The notes below the pieces were generated by a model. It was not told the DNA's origin and searched no databases. It worked only from the letters and a program-made list of their open reading frames with translations. Position numbers and translations under genes: made by a program. 26,483 bases of DNA from Chloroflexota bacterium (GTDB taxonomy: Bacteria; Chloroflexota; UBA6077), in contig JAJYKO010000001.1 of NCBI GenBank assembly GCA_021788565.1, positions 1 to 26,483 of the forward strand, in the 5' to 3' direction. Every line of letters starts with the position of its first letter. Position 1 is the first letter of the stretch. Shown in pieces: positions 1-8,627 of the stretch.

Positions 1-1748
1 ACCGCTCCGTTGGCTTTGGGCTCCATCAGTCGCTTCGGGAAGGAGAGATCCCCCTCCTTCGTGTTTCCGTATCGCATCGTCAGCATTCGCTGGACCTGGA
101 GGATCTTCTCGCCCGCCAACTTCAGCTGTTCCTGGCTCCAATTAAGCCCCGTGATCGCGTTGAAGGTGTTGAGGATGTCGGTCAAGGTGTAACCGGAGAA
201 GAACTGGAACTTGCAGTGGCCCAGGGAGTTGACCACGTTATTCCACTCCTGGAAGGTGGCGGTCCGCTCGGAAGCCTTGTACCAGGTGTGCTTCTCCTCT
301 TCCTTGATGTCTGCCCCAATGCCCCACTCCGGCAGCCGGACGCCGGCCACCCAGATGTGCTGAGGGTTGCCACGCTCGTGGTTCGGACCGCTGGAGGAGC
401 CAACGCAGTATGTGAGGCCGGCTACGAAGGCTGCGCGTGGATCGTGGGCGGGAATCTCTTGGCCCTTCATCTGCACCGCCCACGCCTCGGAGCCCTTGCC
501 GTACTTCGCCGAGGCGGCCCTGGTGCCCTCACCCAAAACCCAGGCAAGGCCGGGCTCCCGTTCGCCGATCCTCCTGGTCATCTCCACCACTGCGTCGGCG
601 TTGCCCCAGGTCATCTCGATTCCGTAGGTGTCCTCCTTAGTGATGGCACCCTTGTCGTATGACTCCATGGCCCAGGCCAGGACCGAACCGAGGGAGATAG
701 TGTCCATGCCGTAGAGGTTCGCCAGGTGTCCGGCATACCCTATCGCCTTCACGTCGTCGCACAGGGTGTTCATGCCCATCATCGCGAACGACTCATACTC
801 GGGTGCGGCACCAGTATAGGGGTACTTGCCCTCGGTAACCCTGGCCATGTTGTGGCACTGCAGGGTGCAGTACTTGCACGGCCACGGCTTGGTGTTGAGG
901 AGAGTGGTGTAGTTCTCGGCGTGCCAGGCCGTAACGACCTTCTCGTCGTGGCCAACTTGCCAGTTCTTGATCGGCAGGTTGCCCTTCTCCTCGAACAGCT
1001 TCGTCGCCATGGCGGTCCCGTGGATGCGGATGCTGTGGTCATAAGGCTTCGCCTTGTCGACCTCGGCAACCCTGGCACCTATCTCCTTGTTGAGGGCAGC
1101 CAGCTTCTCCGGGTCGGCGACCGGACACTCCAAACTGCCCCGGATTGCAATGGCTTTTAGGTTCTTAGACCCCATCACGGCACCGAGTCCGCACCGCCCG
1201 GCAAAGGACTTCCTGCCCGTGCCAACGGCCGCGAACTTCAGTAGGCGCTCTCCGGCAACACCTATAGTCGCGGTCTCGAAATCCTTGCCCAGGTTCTCCC
1301 TGACCCAGTCGTCGACCTCCTCCACGTTCTTCCCCCATAGGTGGGAAGCGTCCACGACTTCGACCCTAGCCTCGTTCACCACAATCATGACGGGCTTCTC
1401 GGCCTTACCCTGAACCACCACAGCATCGTAGCCGGCTGCCTTACAGGCGATGCCCCAGCTCTCCGTGGCGCCGGAATCGGCGATCAGTTCGAATGCGGGG
1501 GACCGGCTGACAACCGACCACTTGCCCGCACCCGTCTGATGCACGCCGTTGAAGGGCCCGGTGGCGAAGATGATCCGGTTTTCAGGGTCGAGTGACTTAA
1601 CGTTGGCGGGGACCTCGTTGTACATGATCCAGTCGCCCAGGCCGGCTGCCCCGAGATAGTTCAGGTACACGTCGTCGGGGACTGCCTCAGGATGTGCCTC
1701 GGCTGTTGTGAGGTCCACTCGCAGGATTTTGTTCCAGACACCCTTCAT
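1..1748 (-). CDS. Aldehyde ferredoxin oxidoreductase (AOR family), 3' end beyond the left edge
   Basis: The minus-strand frame is open from an ATG at 1748 (MKGVWNKILRVDLTTAEA) to the window edge. It shows 582 residues; AOR proteins usually have about 600-620, so only the C-terminus is missing. The family binds a tungsten (or molybdenum) bis-pterin and one [4Fe-4S] cluster, and interconverts aldehydes and carboxylic acids with ferredoxin in the cytoplasm. The cluster ligands are visible: C291-x2-C294-x3-C298 (CKYCTLQC) and a fourth Cys at about 512 in NSLGHCKF. The N-terminal pterin-binding domain shows the usual GxKSFAGRCGLGAVMGSKNLKAI-like block near residues 175-200. It is the last visible gene of the operon starting at 8578, downstream of livH by about 95 bp. 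A MoaD-like gene in the same operon fits a pterin enzyme. The substrate is unknown. Confidence in the family is high. Confidence 0.93.
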   Translation of the reverse strand, partial: MKGVWNKILRVDLTTAEAHPEAVPDDVYLNYLGAAGLGDWIMYNEVPANVKSLDPENRIIFATGPFNGVHQTGAGKWSVVSRSPAFELIADSGATESWGIACKAAGYDAVVVQGKAEKPVMIVVNEARVEVVDASHLWGKNVEEVDDWVRENLGKDFETATIGVAGERLLKFAAVGTGRKSFAGRCGLGAVMGSKNLKAIAIRGSLECPVADPEKLAALNKEIGARVAEVDKAKPYDHSIRIHGTAMATKLFEEKGNLPIKNWQVGHDEKVVTAWHAENYTTLLNTKPWPCKYCTLQCHNMARVTEGKYPYTGAAPEYESFAMMGMNTLCDDVKAIGYAGHLANLYGMDTISLGSVLAWAMESYDKGAITKEDTYGIEMTWGNADAVVEMTRRIGEREPGLAWVLGEGTRAASAKYGKGSEAWAVQMKGQEIPAHDPRAAFVAGLTYCVGSSSGPNHERGNPQHIWVAGVRLPEWGIGADIKEEEKHTWYKASERTATFQEWNNVVNSLGHCKFQFFSGYTLTDILNTFNAITGLNWSQEQLKLAGEKILQVQRMLTMRYGNTKEGDLSFPKRLMEPKANGA

Positions 1749-1843
1749 TGTGGCTCCTCCGTCTCCAGAATCAACGTCGACTACTTGTGCGGTTCGGCGG
1801 AATTATGCCTGCTGTCCCCCCTTTCTGCGGGATTCTCTCTCTA

Positions 1844-2695
1844 CTACTTGCCGGCGGTTCCGTAGGTTTCCAAGGGCTTGAAGATCAGCACGATGCCCAT
1901 GACGACGAACACCATCGTTTCCGCTGCCTGGGAGTAGAACCTCCCGGTAACCGCCATTACCATCCCCAGCGCCATGGCTGCCACAAAGGTGCCGGTGAGG
2001 TTGCCCATGCCGCCCACGATTACCGTCGCGAAGCCGAGCAGCAAGATCATGAACCCCATGTAGGGGCCCACGGCCGTCATCGGAGCGTAAAGCACCCCTC
2101 CTAGCACTGCGAGGGCACTTCCGAGAATGAACACGATGGAAAAGTAGCGATTCACGTCGAGGCCTAACCGCCGCACCCCCTCGTTGTCGTCCAGGGCAGC
2201 GACCACGATCTTTCCTATGATGCTGCGGGTGAAGAAGAGGTACAGCGCGACGAAAACCAGGAAGGCAAGCAACACGATAGAGAGCCTGTAGACCGATATG
2301 GTGGCATCGCCGATATCTATGAACTTCCCAAGAGGGTCGGCGACAGGTTGCGGCAGGGTTCCCCACACCCGCTTGATGAAGTTCGTGACTATCAGCAAGA
2401 TGGCGTAAGTAGCTACGATCGCGTAGTCCACCGACTCTCCATACAGCCTCCGGATGACGAACCTTTCGATCACGTAGGCCAGGGGCACGATCGCCGCCAT
2501 GGCCAGCAGAAGCGCCACGGGGTGCATCCGATTCACCAGCGGCATCACGGTGATGAACAGGTAAACTCCCAGCGCATAGACCGCCGCGTGAGCGAAATTG
2601 ACGATTTTCATGGTGCCGAAGGTCAGGGAGAGCCCCACGGAGATGAAGTAAAGAATCGCCCCGATGGCGAGCCCATATACCAAGGTCTGGATCAT
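1844..2695 (-). CDS. livH: Branched-chain amino acid-type ABC transporter permease, LivH family
   Basis: A 283-residue polytopic inner-membrane protein starting MIQTLVYGLAIGAILYFISVGLSLTFG, the typical LivH N-terminus. About eight hydrophobic segments are visible. The cytoplasmic loop AALDDNEGVRRLGLDVNR corresponds to the region contacting the ATPases. With LivM it forms the translocation channel of a Liv/HAAT importer. The start ATG overlaps the livM stop (ATGA), which indicates translational coupling. Liv-type systems also import amides, urea, aromatic acids and other organic acids, so the name gives the family and not the substrate. Its position next to AOR suggests an organic acid or amino-acid-derived substrate, which is inference. 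Confidence 0.92.
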   Translation of the reverse strand: MIQTLVYGLAIGAILYFISVGLSLTFGTMKIVNFAHAAVYALGVYLFITVMPLVNRMHPVALLLAMAAIVPLAYVIERFVIRRLYGESVDYAIVATYAILLIVTNFIKRVWGTLPQPVADPLGKFIDIGDATISVYRLSIVLLAFLVFVALYLFFTRSIIGKIVVAALDDNEGVRRLGLDVNRYFSIVFILGSALAVLGGVLYAPMTAVGPYMGFMILLLGFATVIVGGMGNLTGTFVAAMALGMVMAVTGRFYSQAAETMVFVVMGIVLIFKPLETYGTAGK

Positions 2696-3726
2696 CTCGC
2701 TTCACCCCCTTGCGGCTGAGCCGAAAGTGCCCGACGTCGCGCCAACCACTCCATGACGAACCCGGAAAGGCCTTTTCTGAAGTTGAAGACCAGAATCAGC
2801 AGCACGATTCCCAGGAATCCCTCCCAGTCGCTCACCCAGAGGGGTAGATAGTTGGTGATCAGCATGTAGAGGATCCCACCCGCCACCGCGCCGTACAGGT
2901 TGCCCGCACCCCCCAGCAGGCTCGCGAAAATGATGTCCACGTTCCGGTTGGGATCGATGGTGTGAGGGCTCACGAAGGTGTAGTTCAGGGTCATGAGTAC
3001 CCCCGGCAGGGCGGCGAGGGTGCAGGCGATCACGTAGGTGAGCCACTTGTAGAAGAACGTGTTGTAGCCCAGGAACTTGACCCGCGACTCATCTTCCTTG
3101 ATGGATCGAACCAGGATGCCATAAGGCGAGCGGGTAAGTCGCTTCAGGAACGAGAATACCACCAGTAACCAGAAGAGGCTGAACCAAAAGTTGACCGGCT
3201 TCTGCAGAAAATCCAGAAAGCCGACCGGCTGCATGATGGTGCAGGCCAGGCCATTGTCTCCCCTGGTCCAATCCGCGAAGGCCGATTGTGCCAGGAACAG
3301 TCCCACGGCGTTGAAGGCGAGGTTCGTGAGGGCGAAGGGGGCTCCGTCGGCTCGGGACACTATCAGGCCGACCAGCATGGCCACCAGCATGGTCACGGCC
3401 ACCCCCGCCGCCATGCCCAGCAGCGGATTGGGGGCGACGTAGTTGATGAACGCCGCACAGATGTAACCGCCCGTGCCGTAGTACAGAACGTGACCGAATG
3501 AGAGCCGGCCCATGTACCCGTAGAGCAGATCGTAGGAGAGCACGAAGATACAGAAGATCATGAAGTCGGTGACCCGGTGCTGACCAATCACCGGCCAGAG
3601 GGCCAGGAAGACCGCCGTCATGACCGCCATCTCCAGAAGGGTTCTATCCCTCTCGGGAGCCAGGAGTCCCTTGTTCCCAGCCGAAGCGTCCTTGGATTTG
3701 CCAGCAGTCTCCACTCGTGCACTCAA
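2692..3726 (-). CDS. livM: Branched-chain amino acid-type ABC transporter permease, LivM family
   Basis: The second membrane subunit of the Liv-type importer. About ten hydrophobic segments follow a hydrophilic N-terminal tail. The family signature region DLLYGYMGRLSFGHVLYYGTGGY and the loop SIKEDESRVKFLGYN are both seen. The frame extends up to a GTG at 3765 inside livF. I prefer the TTG at 3726 (LSARVETAGKS), because GGGAGGT lies 7 nt upstream and this start clears the livF stop at 3743. That gives 344 residues. The 3' end overlaps the livH start by 4 nt (ATGA). Confidence 0.9.
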   Translation of the reverse strand: MSARVETAGKSKDASAGNKGLLAPERDRTLLEMAVMTAVFLALWPVIGQHRVTDFMIFCIFVLSYDLLYGYMGRLSFGHVLYYGTGGYICAAFINYVAPNPLLGMAAGVAVTMLVAMLVGLIVSRADGAPFALTNLAFNAVGLFLAQSAFADWTRGDNGLACTIMQPVGFLDFLQKPVNFWFSLFWLLVVFSFLKRLTRSPYGILVRSIKEDESRVKFLGYNTFFYKWLTYVIACTLAALPGVLMTLNYTFVSPHTIDPNRNVDIIFASLLGGAGNLYGAVAGGILYMLITNYLPLWVSDWEGFLGIVLLILVFNFRKGLSGFVMEWLARRRALSAQPQGGEAR

Positions 3727-3742
3727 GGCTTCTACCTCCCGT

Positions 3743-4432
3743 TCACAGGTAACGCTCCAGCTCACCGGAATTGGCGATCTCAGCCCTGTCGACGATTACC
3801 CGCTCTATCTTGCCCTCCTTCATGATGAAGACCCGATCTGCCAGGCGAGAGACGACCGACAGGTTCTGCTCGACTATGACGCCCGAGACCTGCTCTTTCA
3901 TTGCGCACAGGATCCGAAAGATGTCGTCTATGACTACGGCCGCCAATCCTTCGGTCGGCTCATCGATGAGCAGCAGTTTCGGGTTGCCCACCAGGGCTCG
4001 TCCAATCAGCAGGATCTCCCGCTGGCCACCGCTCAAGCTCCCGGCCTTAAGATTCAGCAGGTCCTTCATCCTCGGATAGACCCCGACTACTGTGTCGATC
4101 GCCCTGTCGACTTTCTCGCCGGCAGCGTATGCCGCCAGTTCGATGTTTCCTCGCACGGTGAGCGAGCCGAACACCTTCTTGTCCTGGGCTACCATCCGGA
4201 TGCCCTTCTGAGCCACCTTCTCCGCGGGCATGCCCGAAATTGTTTGCCCCTCGTAGACGATAGATCCCTTGCCCGGAGCCTTGACGCCGCAAATGGTTTT
4301 GAGAAGTGTAGTCTTGCCTGCACCGTTCCTGCCGATGACGAACACCATCTCTCCCCTGTTCACCGCAAGAGATACGTCGTGGAGCGCTTTGGCTGGGCCG
4401 TAGTAAACGTCGATCTCATTTACGTTTAGCAT
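3743..4432 (-). CDS. livF: Liv-type ABC transporter ATP-binding protein, LivF family
   Basis: A 229-residue ATPase. Walker A is GRNGAGKT at residues 34-41, the ABC signature is LSGGQREILLIG, and Walker B is LLLIDEPTEGL, with the switch-His region replaced by the IVEQN motif typical of LivF. The start is the ATG at 4432, which overlaps the livG stop as TAATG. An ATG 27 nt upstream lies inside livG and is less likely. It hydrolyses ATP together with LivG at the cytoplasmic face of LivHM. The gene ends 16 nt before the preferred livM start. Confidence 0.92.
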   Translation of the reverse strand: MLNVNEIDVYYGPAKALHDVSLAVNRGEMVFVIGRNGAGKTTLLKTICGVKAPGKGSIVYEGQTISGMPAEKVAQKGIRMVAQDKKVFGSLTVRGNIELAAYAAGEKVDRAIDTVVGVYPRMKDLLNLKAGSLSGGQREILLIGRALVGNPKLLLIDEPTEGLAAVVIDDIFRILCAMKEQVSGVIVEQNLSVVSRLADRVFIMKEGKIERVIVDRAEIANSGELERYL

Positions 4433-5190
4433 TAGCCCTCTTCCTTCCCCCAGTAGCACTCCCGTACGGCGGGATCCCGGAGCACCTGGACGGGAGCACC
4501 CTCCGCGATGATCTTGCCCTCGTTCATGACGCTGAGGCGCCCCACCAGGTCAACGATTTTCGAGATCTTGTGCTCGATGATGACGAGCGTGAATGCCTCC
4601 TTGACCCGATGTATGAGCGTGAGCACCTCCCCGATCTCGTAGTCGCTCAGGCCGGCGAGCGGCTCATCTAGCAGCAGCAGCTTCGGCCTGAGCGAGAGCG
4701 CCATGGCGAGCTCCAGCTTCCGCTTGTCCCCATAGGAGAGCCTCGAGGTTGGGAGGTCCGCCTTATCCTCGAGGCCCACTGACTTGAGGGCAAGCCGGCA
4801 CTCATCCGCGATCTCCCTTTCCTGAGATCGCCGAAAGTAGAACCCGCCCCCGGAGGAGTTGTGGTCCTTGAACCGCAAGCAGCTGAGCACGAGGTTTTCC
4901 CAGGCGTCCAGGGAGGAGAAAACCGACACCAACTGGAAGGTACGGGACATACCCAGACCTACCCTTTTGTGGGGCGGGATGCGAGTTACGTCCAGCCCCG
5001 CGAAGGTGATCGTTCCTTCAGTGGGAGGGAAATATCCCGACAGAAGGTTGAAGAGGGTCGTCTTGCCCGAGCCGTTGGGGCCGATGATCCCCGCTGCATC
5101 ACCCTCCTGAACGGAAAAGTTGACGCGGTCGACGGCGGTGAGGCCGCCGAACCGCTTGGTCAGATTCTGGGTTGCGATCAGCTCCGTCAT
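4432..5190 (-). CDS. livG: Liv-type ABC transporter ATP-binding protein, LivG family
   Basis: A 252-residue ATPase. Walker A is GPNGSGKT at residues 37-44, the signature is LSYGDKRKLELA, Walker B is LLLLDEPLAGL, and the switch region is IIEHKIS (canonical LivG is IEHD). The start ATG at 5190 (MTELIATQNLTKRFGG) matches the family N-terminus. A GTG at 5220 would add ten residues but has no better ribosome binding site. The gene follows the solute-binding-protein gene after a hairpin-containing gap and is translationally coupled to livF. The D-to-K change in the H-loop neighbourhood (EHK for EHD) is a small oddity. Confidence 0.92.
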   Translation of the reverse strand: MTELIATQNLTKRFGGLTAVDRVNFSVQEGDAAGIIGPNGSGKTTLFNLLSGYFPPTEGTITFAGLDVTRIPPHKRVGLGMSRTFQLVSVFSSLDAWENLVLSCLRFKDHNSSGGGFYFRRSQEREIADECRLALKSVGLEDKADLPTSRLSYGDKRKLELAMALSLRPKLLLLDEPLAGLSDYEIGEVLTLIHRVKEAFTLVIIEHKISKIVDLVGRLSVMNEGKIIAEGAPVQVLRDPAVRECYWGKEEG

Positions 5191-5229
5191 GAGGCTGCCC
5201 CCAAATTCGTCAGGGCTCACTGGAGAGGG

Positions 5230-5268
5230 CGAGGACCGAGTACGCGGTTCATATCCTCTCGGTCCTCG
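5230..5268 (-). terminator. Intercistronic stem-loop between the solute-binding protein gene and livG
   Basis: A perfect 11-bp inverted repeat, CGAGGACCGAG (5230-5240) and CTCGGTCCTCG (5258-5268), with a 17-nt loop. It lies in the 90-bp gap between the stop of the binding-protein gene and the livG start, and there is no U-run after it. In many importer operons such hairpins protect the upstream mRNA or attenuate the downstream genes, so that more binding protein than channel is made. That role is inferred here. Confidence 0.6.
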
Positions 5269-5280
5269 TCCCTCAGGCTG

Positions 5281-6645
5281 TTACCAGCCGAGCTCCTTCG
5301 GGTCCGGAGTGGCGCCGTTGTCAGGCGTGCCGCTGACTATCTTCATGTAGTCGAATTTAGGATCGGCTCGTTCGCTGGCCGGCTTCCCTACGCCACGGAA
5401 GAAGACGTATTGCCAATCCACCTGGCCATCAACTCGCCACTTGCCCTTACCTCTCACGCCGGTAGTGATCTCGGGATTGGCCTGGAGGGCACCATAAACT
5501 TTGCCGGGGTCGAGCGACTGAGAGATCTCGATACCGCGGGCCAGCTCCATGATGCCGCCGTAGGCGGTTGACGAGTAGGTGTCCGGGAAGGTCTGGAATG
5601 CCTTGATGTATTTGTCGGCGAAGTCCTTGGCCGACTTCTCGGTCGCCGGATCATTCAGACCGGTGAGGTCGTGGTAGTAGAAGGCGTGCGCCTCAACGCC
5701 ATCCAGCGCCTCGGGCGGGACCGCCTGGGCAAAGGAGCTGGCGATGTGGGCGAAGAAGACCTTTGTCTTCTTCATCAATCCCATCTCGTAGGACTGCTTC
5801 AACGCGGTGATGCCGTCGTTGCCCCACTGGCTGAAGAGGGTGACATCGGGTTTGGCATCCATCACCTTCTGGATGTACGAGGAGAGGTCCGTAGCACCCT
5901 GCGGGTGGAACACGACCGTGACCTTGATGTCCGGGGCCTTGGCCGGCAGAACTTCCATGATCGCCTTGTTCATATCCTGGCCGTAGGCGTAGTCCGGCAG
6001 GAAGAGAACTACCGACTTCGGCTTCATGTCCATCAAGATCCTGGCGGCCACCCTACCGTTGGAGTAGGTGCTAAATGGGTACTGCATCAGGTAGGGAGCC
6101 TTGTTGGCCTTCTTGAAGGTGTCGATGGCCAGACCGTTGGAGGTGATCAGCATGCCGGGGGTCTTCTTCATCTCCTCATTGATGGCCCCGGGCACGTTAG
6201 CCGAGGTGCCTCCACAGATCAGGTTCACCTTGTCGTCCTGCACCATCTGACGATAGCGCTGAACACCGGTGTCGGGTGTGCTGGCGTCGTCGCGCTCCAC
6301 CAGTTCCACCTTCACCTGTTGGCCGCCGAACTTGATGCCGCCCCTGTCGTTCAGTTCCTTGACCGCCAGCTTTGCGCCATTCATCTGGGTGACGCCCACG
6401 GAGGATGACTGACCAGACATGCTGAAGAGGGCGCCGAGCTTAATCACGGAAGGCGCTTGGGCGGCCGGCTGCGCTGCACCAGCCTGGGTGGGCGCTGGGG
6501 CGGCCGGTGCAGCCGGAGCTGTGGTGGGCGCAGCGGCTGCCGGTTTGGCCGGTGCCTGGGTCGGGGCCGCCGGCGTGCTGGGGGTGCAGGCGACTATCAG
6601 GATGGGGATAACCAGGATGCTCAACCAGATCCACCGCTTGTGCAT
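5281..6645 (-). CDS. Solute-binding lipoprotein of the Liv-type importer (periplasmic binding fold type I)
   Basis: A 454-residue protein with a lipoprotein signal: MHKRWIWLSILVIPILIVAC, with the lipobox Cys at residue 20. A Pro/Ala/Thr linker follows to about residue 65, then a LivK/HAAT-type domain beginning SVIKLGALFSMSGQSSSVG and containing GAKLAVKELNDRGG. It would sit at the outer face of the cytoplasmic membrane and deliver ligand to LivHM. The start ATG at 6645 is preceded by GAGGAGG at good spacing. The gene is first of the transporter set and is separated from livG by a hairpin. The binding-pocket residues cannot be read for specificity. Such proteins in AOR clusters may bind aromatic or short organic acids, which is inference. 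Confidence 0.9.
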   Translation of the reverse strand: MHKRWIWLSILVIPILIVACTPSTPAAPTQAPAKPAAAAPTTAPAAPAAPAPTQAGAAQPAAQAPSVIKLGALFSMSGQSSSVGVTQMNGAKLAVKELNDRGGIKFGGQQVKVELVERDDASTPDTGVQRYRQMVQDDKVNLICGGTSANVPGAINEEMKKTPGMLITSNGLAIDTFKKANKAPYLMQYPFSTYSNGRVAARILMDMKPKSVVLFLPDYAYGQDMNKAIMEVLPAKAPDIKVTVVFHPQGATDLSSYIQKVMDAKPDVTLFSQWGNDGITALKQSYEMGLMKKTKVFFAHIASSFAQAVPPEALDGVEAHAFYYHDLTGLNDPATEKSAKDFADKYIKAFQTFPDTYSSTAYGGIMELARGIEISQSLDPGKVYGALQANPEITTGVRGKGKWRVDGQVDWQYVFFRGVGKPASERADPKFDYMKIVSGTPDNGATPDPKELGW

Positions 6646-6666
6646 TTCTTCCTCCTCATCGAGCCA

Positions 6667-6690
6667 CCGAACGGTATTTTGCCCATTCGG
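6667..6690 (-). promoter_or_regulatory. Small hairpin in the leader of the binding-protein gene
   Basis: CCGAA-T-GG and CC-G-TTCGG (minus-strand reading) flank an 8-nt loop. They pair over 8 positions, including one G-U pair. The hairpin lies just upstream of the ribosome binding site of the lipoprotein gene, in the 175-bp gap after the PPC-domain gene. It could modulate translation or be a processing site. No clear promoter is visible in this gap. Confidence 0.35.
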
Positions 6691-6820
6691 ACTAGAAAGA
6701 CCCGGTGCGCGATCAGGTTTACACTCGGCGGCCGCAGTACCAGCCGCCCATGCAGGTCGACGGCGTCTTCCTTAGGGTCCTTTCCCGATCACCTCCTCCC
6801 GTGAGCCCCTAGGGATTGCA

Positions 6821-7330
6821 CTACAGATCGGCTCTCAGTTCGGTCAGGGCGCTGACTGGGCTCTTCTTCTTGACTGCCTTGCTGCCCTTGATCCTGGCCA
6901 GGAACAGCTCCACCGTGGTGAAGACTGTTGCTTTCCTCAGATGTCCACCGGTCACCTCGCCGGTTTTCGAGCTCAAGGTTGCGTGCAGGTGCACCACGGG
7001 ATCACCGTCCTTGAGATCACCGAACTCACCCACCAGGGGGAAGACCGTCCCCTCCAGGGTAAGCAGTTCGAATGGGCCTTCGAGCTCCCGAAGCCCCAGC
7101 ATGGTGGATGGATCGAAGGGCATCGAGGCCCCGGGCTTCGGATTCACGAAGGCGACGTCGCAGAGGCTCCCGATGGAGGCGACGATCATGGCCCTGCGGA
7201 GGTCGTTCTCCTCGCAGATTTCGCGGAGCCGTGCAAAGACATCCTCACCGGGCCGCAACCTCGTGAAGACCACATCGGACAGATCGACCTTCTCCTGAAA
7301 CCTTGGTTCCAACCCCTCCAACTCTTTCAT
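6821..7330 (-). CDS. PPC (PCC, DUF296) domain protein
   Basis: About 169 residues. The PPC/DUF296 fold is recognised from GEDVFARLREICEENDLRRAM, IVASIGSLCDVAF, GPFELLTLEGTV and the C-terminal HLHATLSSKTGEVTGGHL block with its conserved His and Gly residues. In plants the domain occurs in AT-hook proteins. In bacteria it is usually a stand-alone trimeric protein of unknown biochemical role. The 3' tail is basic (KAVKKK). I take the ATG at 7330; a GTG at 7339 is possible, with GGAGGG just upstream of both. It sits between the MoaD-like gene and the transporter genes, so its task is probably tied to the AOR pathway. Function is unassigned. Confidence 0.82.
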   Translation of the reverse strand: MKELEGLEPRFQEKVDLSDVVFTRLRPGEDVFARLREICEENDLRRAMIVASIGSLCDVAFVNPKPGASMPFDPSTMLGLRELEGPFELLTLEGTVFPLVGEFGDLKDGDPVVHLHATLSSKTGEVTGGHLRKATVFTTVELFLARIKGSKAVKKKSPVSALTELRADL

Positions 7331-7399
7331 GATTACCACTTCCCTCCACTGTCCATCTTCGTCGGGTGATCCGCCCTGAGATCTCTGTGCCAGGGCTTC

Positions 7400-7708
7400 T
7401 CAACCGCCAACGTAAATTGGGAGCACCGTTACGACGTCTCCCTCCTGTATTACCTTCTCGTACAACTCCTCCCTGTCGAAGCCCAGGTGGTTCAGGGTGG
7501 CCAGCACGTACTTCCCGAGCTGGTGGTTGGGAAAGACCTTCTCCTTGATGATGGGATATCTTTCGGCCAGCTGGTCCATGAATTGACGGACCGTGGTTCC
7601 CTCCTCGACCTCGATAGCGATATTCGCTCTGACGTCCGTCGGAGACTCAAAGTCCTTCTCCAACTCCTTCCCCAGCCACATCCAGAACTCGGCCCTCACG
7701 CGAACCAT
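7400..7708 (-). CDS. MoaD/ThiS-family sulfur carrier protein
   Basis: A 102-residue ubiquitin-fold protein ending in the diagnostic Gly-Gly tail (VLPIYVGG). The motif INxGDVVTVLP-like is seen as IQEGDVVTVLPIYVGG. MoaD proteins carry a C-terminal thiocarboxylate that donates sulfur to the pterin precursor of Mo/W cofactors. The start ATG at 7708 has GGAGGAG upstream. Location in the same operon as a tungsto-pterin AOR suggests a dedicated carrier for that enzyme's cofactor. AOR clusters commonly include such a gene. ThiS (thiazole synthesis) is less likely because no thi genes are nearby. Confidence 0.88.
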   Translation of the reverse strand: MVRVRAEFWMWLGKELEKDFESPTDVRANIAIEVEEGTTVRQFMDQLAERYPIIKEKVFPNHQLGKYVLATLNHLGFDREELYEKVIQEGDVVTVLPIYVGG

Positions 7709-7780
7709 CTAGCTCCTCCGCACAGCTCGGCTCTGCCGGCCACCGGGCCACGTCGCCACGGATTCCCCCAGATACAGAAG

Positions 7781-8578
7781 TTATTGGGACTCTCGCTTAT
7801 CGTGGGCGGTAGCTGCCTCGCTCTCCTCGTTGAGCTGCATAAGAAAACCCACGTGACCCTCCATGTTGCGGCGCGCTTCGACCGGGTCGTGGTGGGCGAT
7901 GGCCTCGCATATCGCTCGGTGATAACCCAGGGTCGTGGGGACACGCTCTGGGTAGGTCATATGAAAGCGGCGTATACACGGGGGCAGGATCTCCCGCATG
8001 ATCTCCACCACCTTCATCAGGACGCGGTTCTTGCTGCTCTCCGCGATGGCCATGTGGAATTGGGTGTCCAGCGCGACGAAATCGTCGTTGTTGCCGACGG
8101 AGTGGTGCTTTTCCATCAGGTCAACCAGGGATCTAAGCAGATCGATATCCTCGCCAGTGGCATTGGAAGCGGCCAGGGCTGCCACCGCCGATTCCACGTG
8201 GAATCTGGCCTGCAGCAGCTCTGCCGCCGAGGCACGATCCATGATCAGCAGGGACGAGAGGGAATTCATGAAGGCCTGGGGGCGAGTAACTCTCACGAAC
8301 GTGCCGCTGCCGTGCCGCATTTCGATCAGTCCCATGAGGCTTAGCCGGATCAGTGCCTCGCGGAGGGAGGTGCGACTAACCCCCATGGTGCGGGCGAGCT
8401 CATCCTGGGAGGCGAGCATGTCGCCGTCCTTCAGTTCCCCGGAGGCGATCTTTCCCTTGAACTCGGCTACCAGCCCATCGATCACCGAGGTCCGCTCGAA
8501 CGGCCTGCGACCGTCCAGATCGACCACGCGGTTTCGGACGGACCTGTGCGCGCGGGGGGAACCCTCCGGAGTGACCAA
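7781..8578 (-). CDS. GntR family transcriptional regulator, FadR/FCD subfamily
   Basis: A 265-residue regulator. An N-terminal winged helix-turn-helix spans about residues 31-97 (ELARTMGVSRTSLREALIRL, then HGSGTFV). A C-terminal FCD ligand domain shows the metal-ligand pattern: D-x3-H in ALDTQFH, then His in GYHRAI and in MEGHV. The usual LPSE box reads LASQ. The start is a TTG at 8578 with AGAGGAGG 5-6 nt upstream. FCD regulators sense small carboxylic acids and usually repress. The gene is first of the co-directional AOR/Liv set, and its own promoter overlaps a palindrome, so autoregulation and control of the operon by the imported acid are likely but inferred. Confidence 0.9.
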   Translation of the reverse strand: MVTPEGSPRAHRSVRNRVVDLDGRRPFERTSVIDGLVAEFKGKIASGELKDGDMLASQDELARTMGVSRTSLREALIRLSLMGLIEMRHGSGTFVRVTRPQAFMNSLSSLLIMDRASAAELLQARFHVESAVAALAASNATGEDIDLLRSLVDLMEKHHSVGNNDDFVALDTQFHMAIAESSKNRVLMKVVEIMREILPPCIRRFHMTYPERVPTTLGYHRAICEAIAHHDPVEARRNMEGHVGFLMQLNEESEAATAHDKRESQ

Positions 8579-8627
8579 GGCGCCCTCCTCTCAGCGAGAG
8601 TAAAGAGGTACGCTAACTATTAGAGCT

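Noticed and set aside
1803..2705. A 300-codon minus-strand frame overlapping livH
   Set aside because: Its composition (Arg/His/Gly-rich, no membrane segments) is that of an out-of-frame reading of livH.
5671..6408. A 245-codon plus-strand frame
   Set aside because: Antisense to the solute-binding lipoprotein gene, which has clear family features.
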